From: Spirochaetes bacterium RBG_16_67_19
GTDB taxonomy: Bacteria > Spirochaetota > Spirochaetia > SZUA-6 > DRHE01
Assembly: GCA_001829505.1 (NCBI GenBank)
Contig: MIBK01000048.1
Location: forward strand, 4,378 to 9,518
Direction of reading: 5' to 3'
DNA: 5,141 nucleotides
Position numbers and translations under genes: made by a program. Positions within the stretch are counted from its first letter, which is position 1; the number at the start of each line of letters is the position of its first letter. Under the pieces are notes generated by a model, which saw only the letters and a list, made by a program, of their open reading frames with translations, was not told where the DNA came from and searched no databases. Positions 4,608 through 5,141 of the stretch are shown one piece after another.

Positions 4608-5141
4608 TCACTTGCTCGCGCCGCTCCGCTCCCGCCCCAGCAGCAGCGCGTAAGCCCCGGCCAGCAGCACCCCCAGCACTACGTAGTACCACACCCACAG
4701 CGGCAGTCCGGCAACAAACACAGGACGGCGGTTCCAGGCCCAGAAGTCGTTGGCCAGCACGAAGAAGCCGCCGAACACCAGCGCCGGGAGCAGAAGAGAC
4801 CCGGAAGGCTTTCTTGCCAGCTCTATGCTCTGCCCCGGGCAGCGGGTGAGCAGGCTGACCGCCACGAAGGCCGCTGAACCCACCGCCAGCGCCGGGATCA
4901 CCGGCAGAACGCCCGGCACCCGCACAACCCGGAAGAAGGAAAGCACCGTGACGGCCTCCCCGGCCAGGATCCCGGCCAGAGCCCCGTAGCGGTTGGCGCG
5001 CCGCCAGTACAGCCCAGCCAGCACCACCGGGGCCAGCACCGCCAGGCCGGTGAACGAGGTCCGGTTCACGAAGTCCAGGATGGTCTGGGGCGGCCGCAGC
5101 GCCAGCAGGTAGCCGGCGGCGGCGATGGCCAGAACGATGAG
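4608..5141 (-). CDS. Sodium:solute symporter (SSS family), C-terminal part
   Basis: The frame is open to the window edge, so only the last 177 residues are present. They hold about six membrane segments: LIVLAIAAAGYLLAL at the edge, then TSFTGLAVLAPVVLAGLYWR followed by ANRYGALAGILAGEAV. The last two stretches match the SSS pattern in which a transport helix ends in a YWRRANRYG-like loop before the next Gly-rich helix. The tail contains NRRPVFVAGLPLWVWYYVV and a final helix ending in LLLGRERSGASK, recalling the DUF3311-like small subunit often encoded beside or fused to such symporters. It should sit in the inner membrane and import a solute with Na+; the substrate cannot be judged from this half. 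GTG 5069 is internal, not the true start. The gene ends 35 bp before the downstream MNT gene on the same strand, so read-through into that operon is possible. Confidence 0.87.
   Translation of the reverse strand, partial: LIVLAIAAAGYLLALRPPQTILDFVNRTSFTGLAVLAPVVLAGLYWRRANRYGALAGILAGEAVTVLSFFRVVRVPGVLPVIPALAVGSAAFVAVSLLTRCPGQSIELARKPSGSLLLPALVFGGFFVLANDFWAWNRRPVFVAGLPLWVWYYVVLGVLLAGAYALLLGRERSGASK

Overview
The window comes from a GC-rich bacterium that uses GTG starts, Shine-Dalgarno sites and a sigma-70-type promoter. The mix of a short Hsp70, TPR proteins and stacked MNT/HEPN toxin-antitoxin genes resembles anaerobic or thermophilic Firmicutes and similar accessory-rich lineages. That placement is an impression; no gene here fixes the taxonomy.

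Plus strand, 1-2862: a chaperone-type cluster. It opens inside a TPR-rich protein whose start lies upstream of the window. At about position 1040 the TPR reading frame stops making sense and, one frame over, an Hsp70/DnaK protein begins abruptly at its EPTAAALAYG motif. The first ~170 residues of the Hsp70, including the N-terminal phosphate-binding loop, are absent. The rest of the ATPase domain and a beta-type substrate-binding domain are intact to a stop at 2117. The simplest reading is a deletion or misjoin that fused a TPR gene out of frame to a downstream hsp70. After 58 bp follows a 228-residue protein with an N-terminal TPR-like segment, one membrane helix and a long C-terminal coiled coil. 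It is plausibly a membrane-bound partner of the chaperone.

Minus strand, 4607 down to 3000: a compact four-gene operon of two consecutive MNT nucleotidyltransferase/HEPN pairs, in the order MNT-1, HEPN-1 (HepT-like), MNT-2, HEPN-2 (UPF0332-like). Genes overlap or are separated by only 7 bp. A good promoter (TAGACG, 17 bp, TATAAT) sits directly in front of MNT-1, so close that the mRNA should start at or within a few bases of the GTG start codon. The two pairs belong to different subfamilies, so the tandem is not a recent duplication.

Minus strand, 5141-4608: the C-terminal ~177 residues of a sodium:solute symporter, cut by the window edge. Its stop codon abuts the -35 element of the toxin-antitoxin promoter.

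The plus-strand cluster and the MNT/HEPN operon converge on a 137-bp gap (2863-2999) containing one modest hairpin and no convincing gene. No tRNA, rRNA, CRISPR array or insertion sequence was seen.
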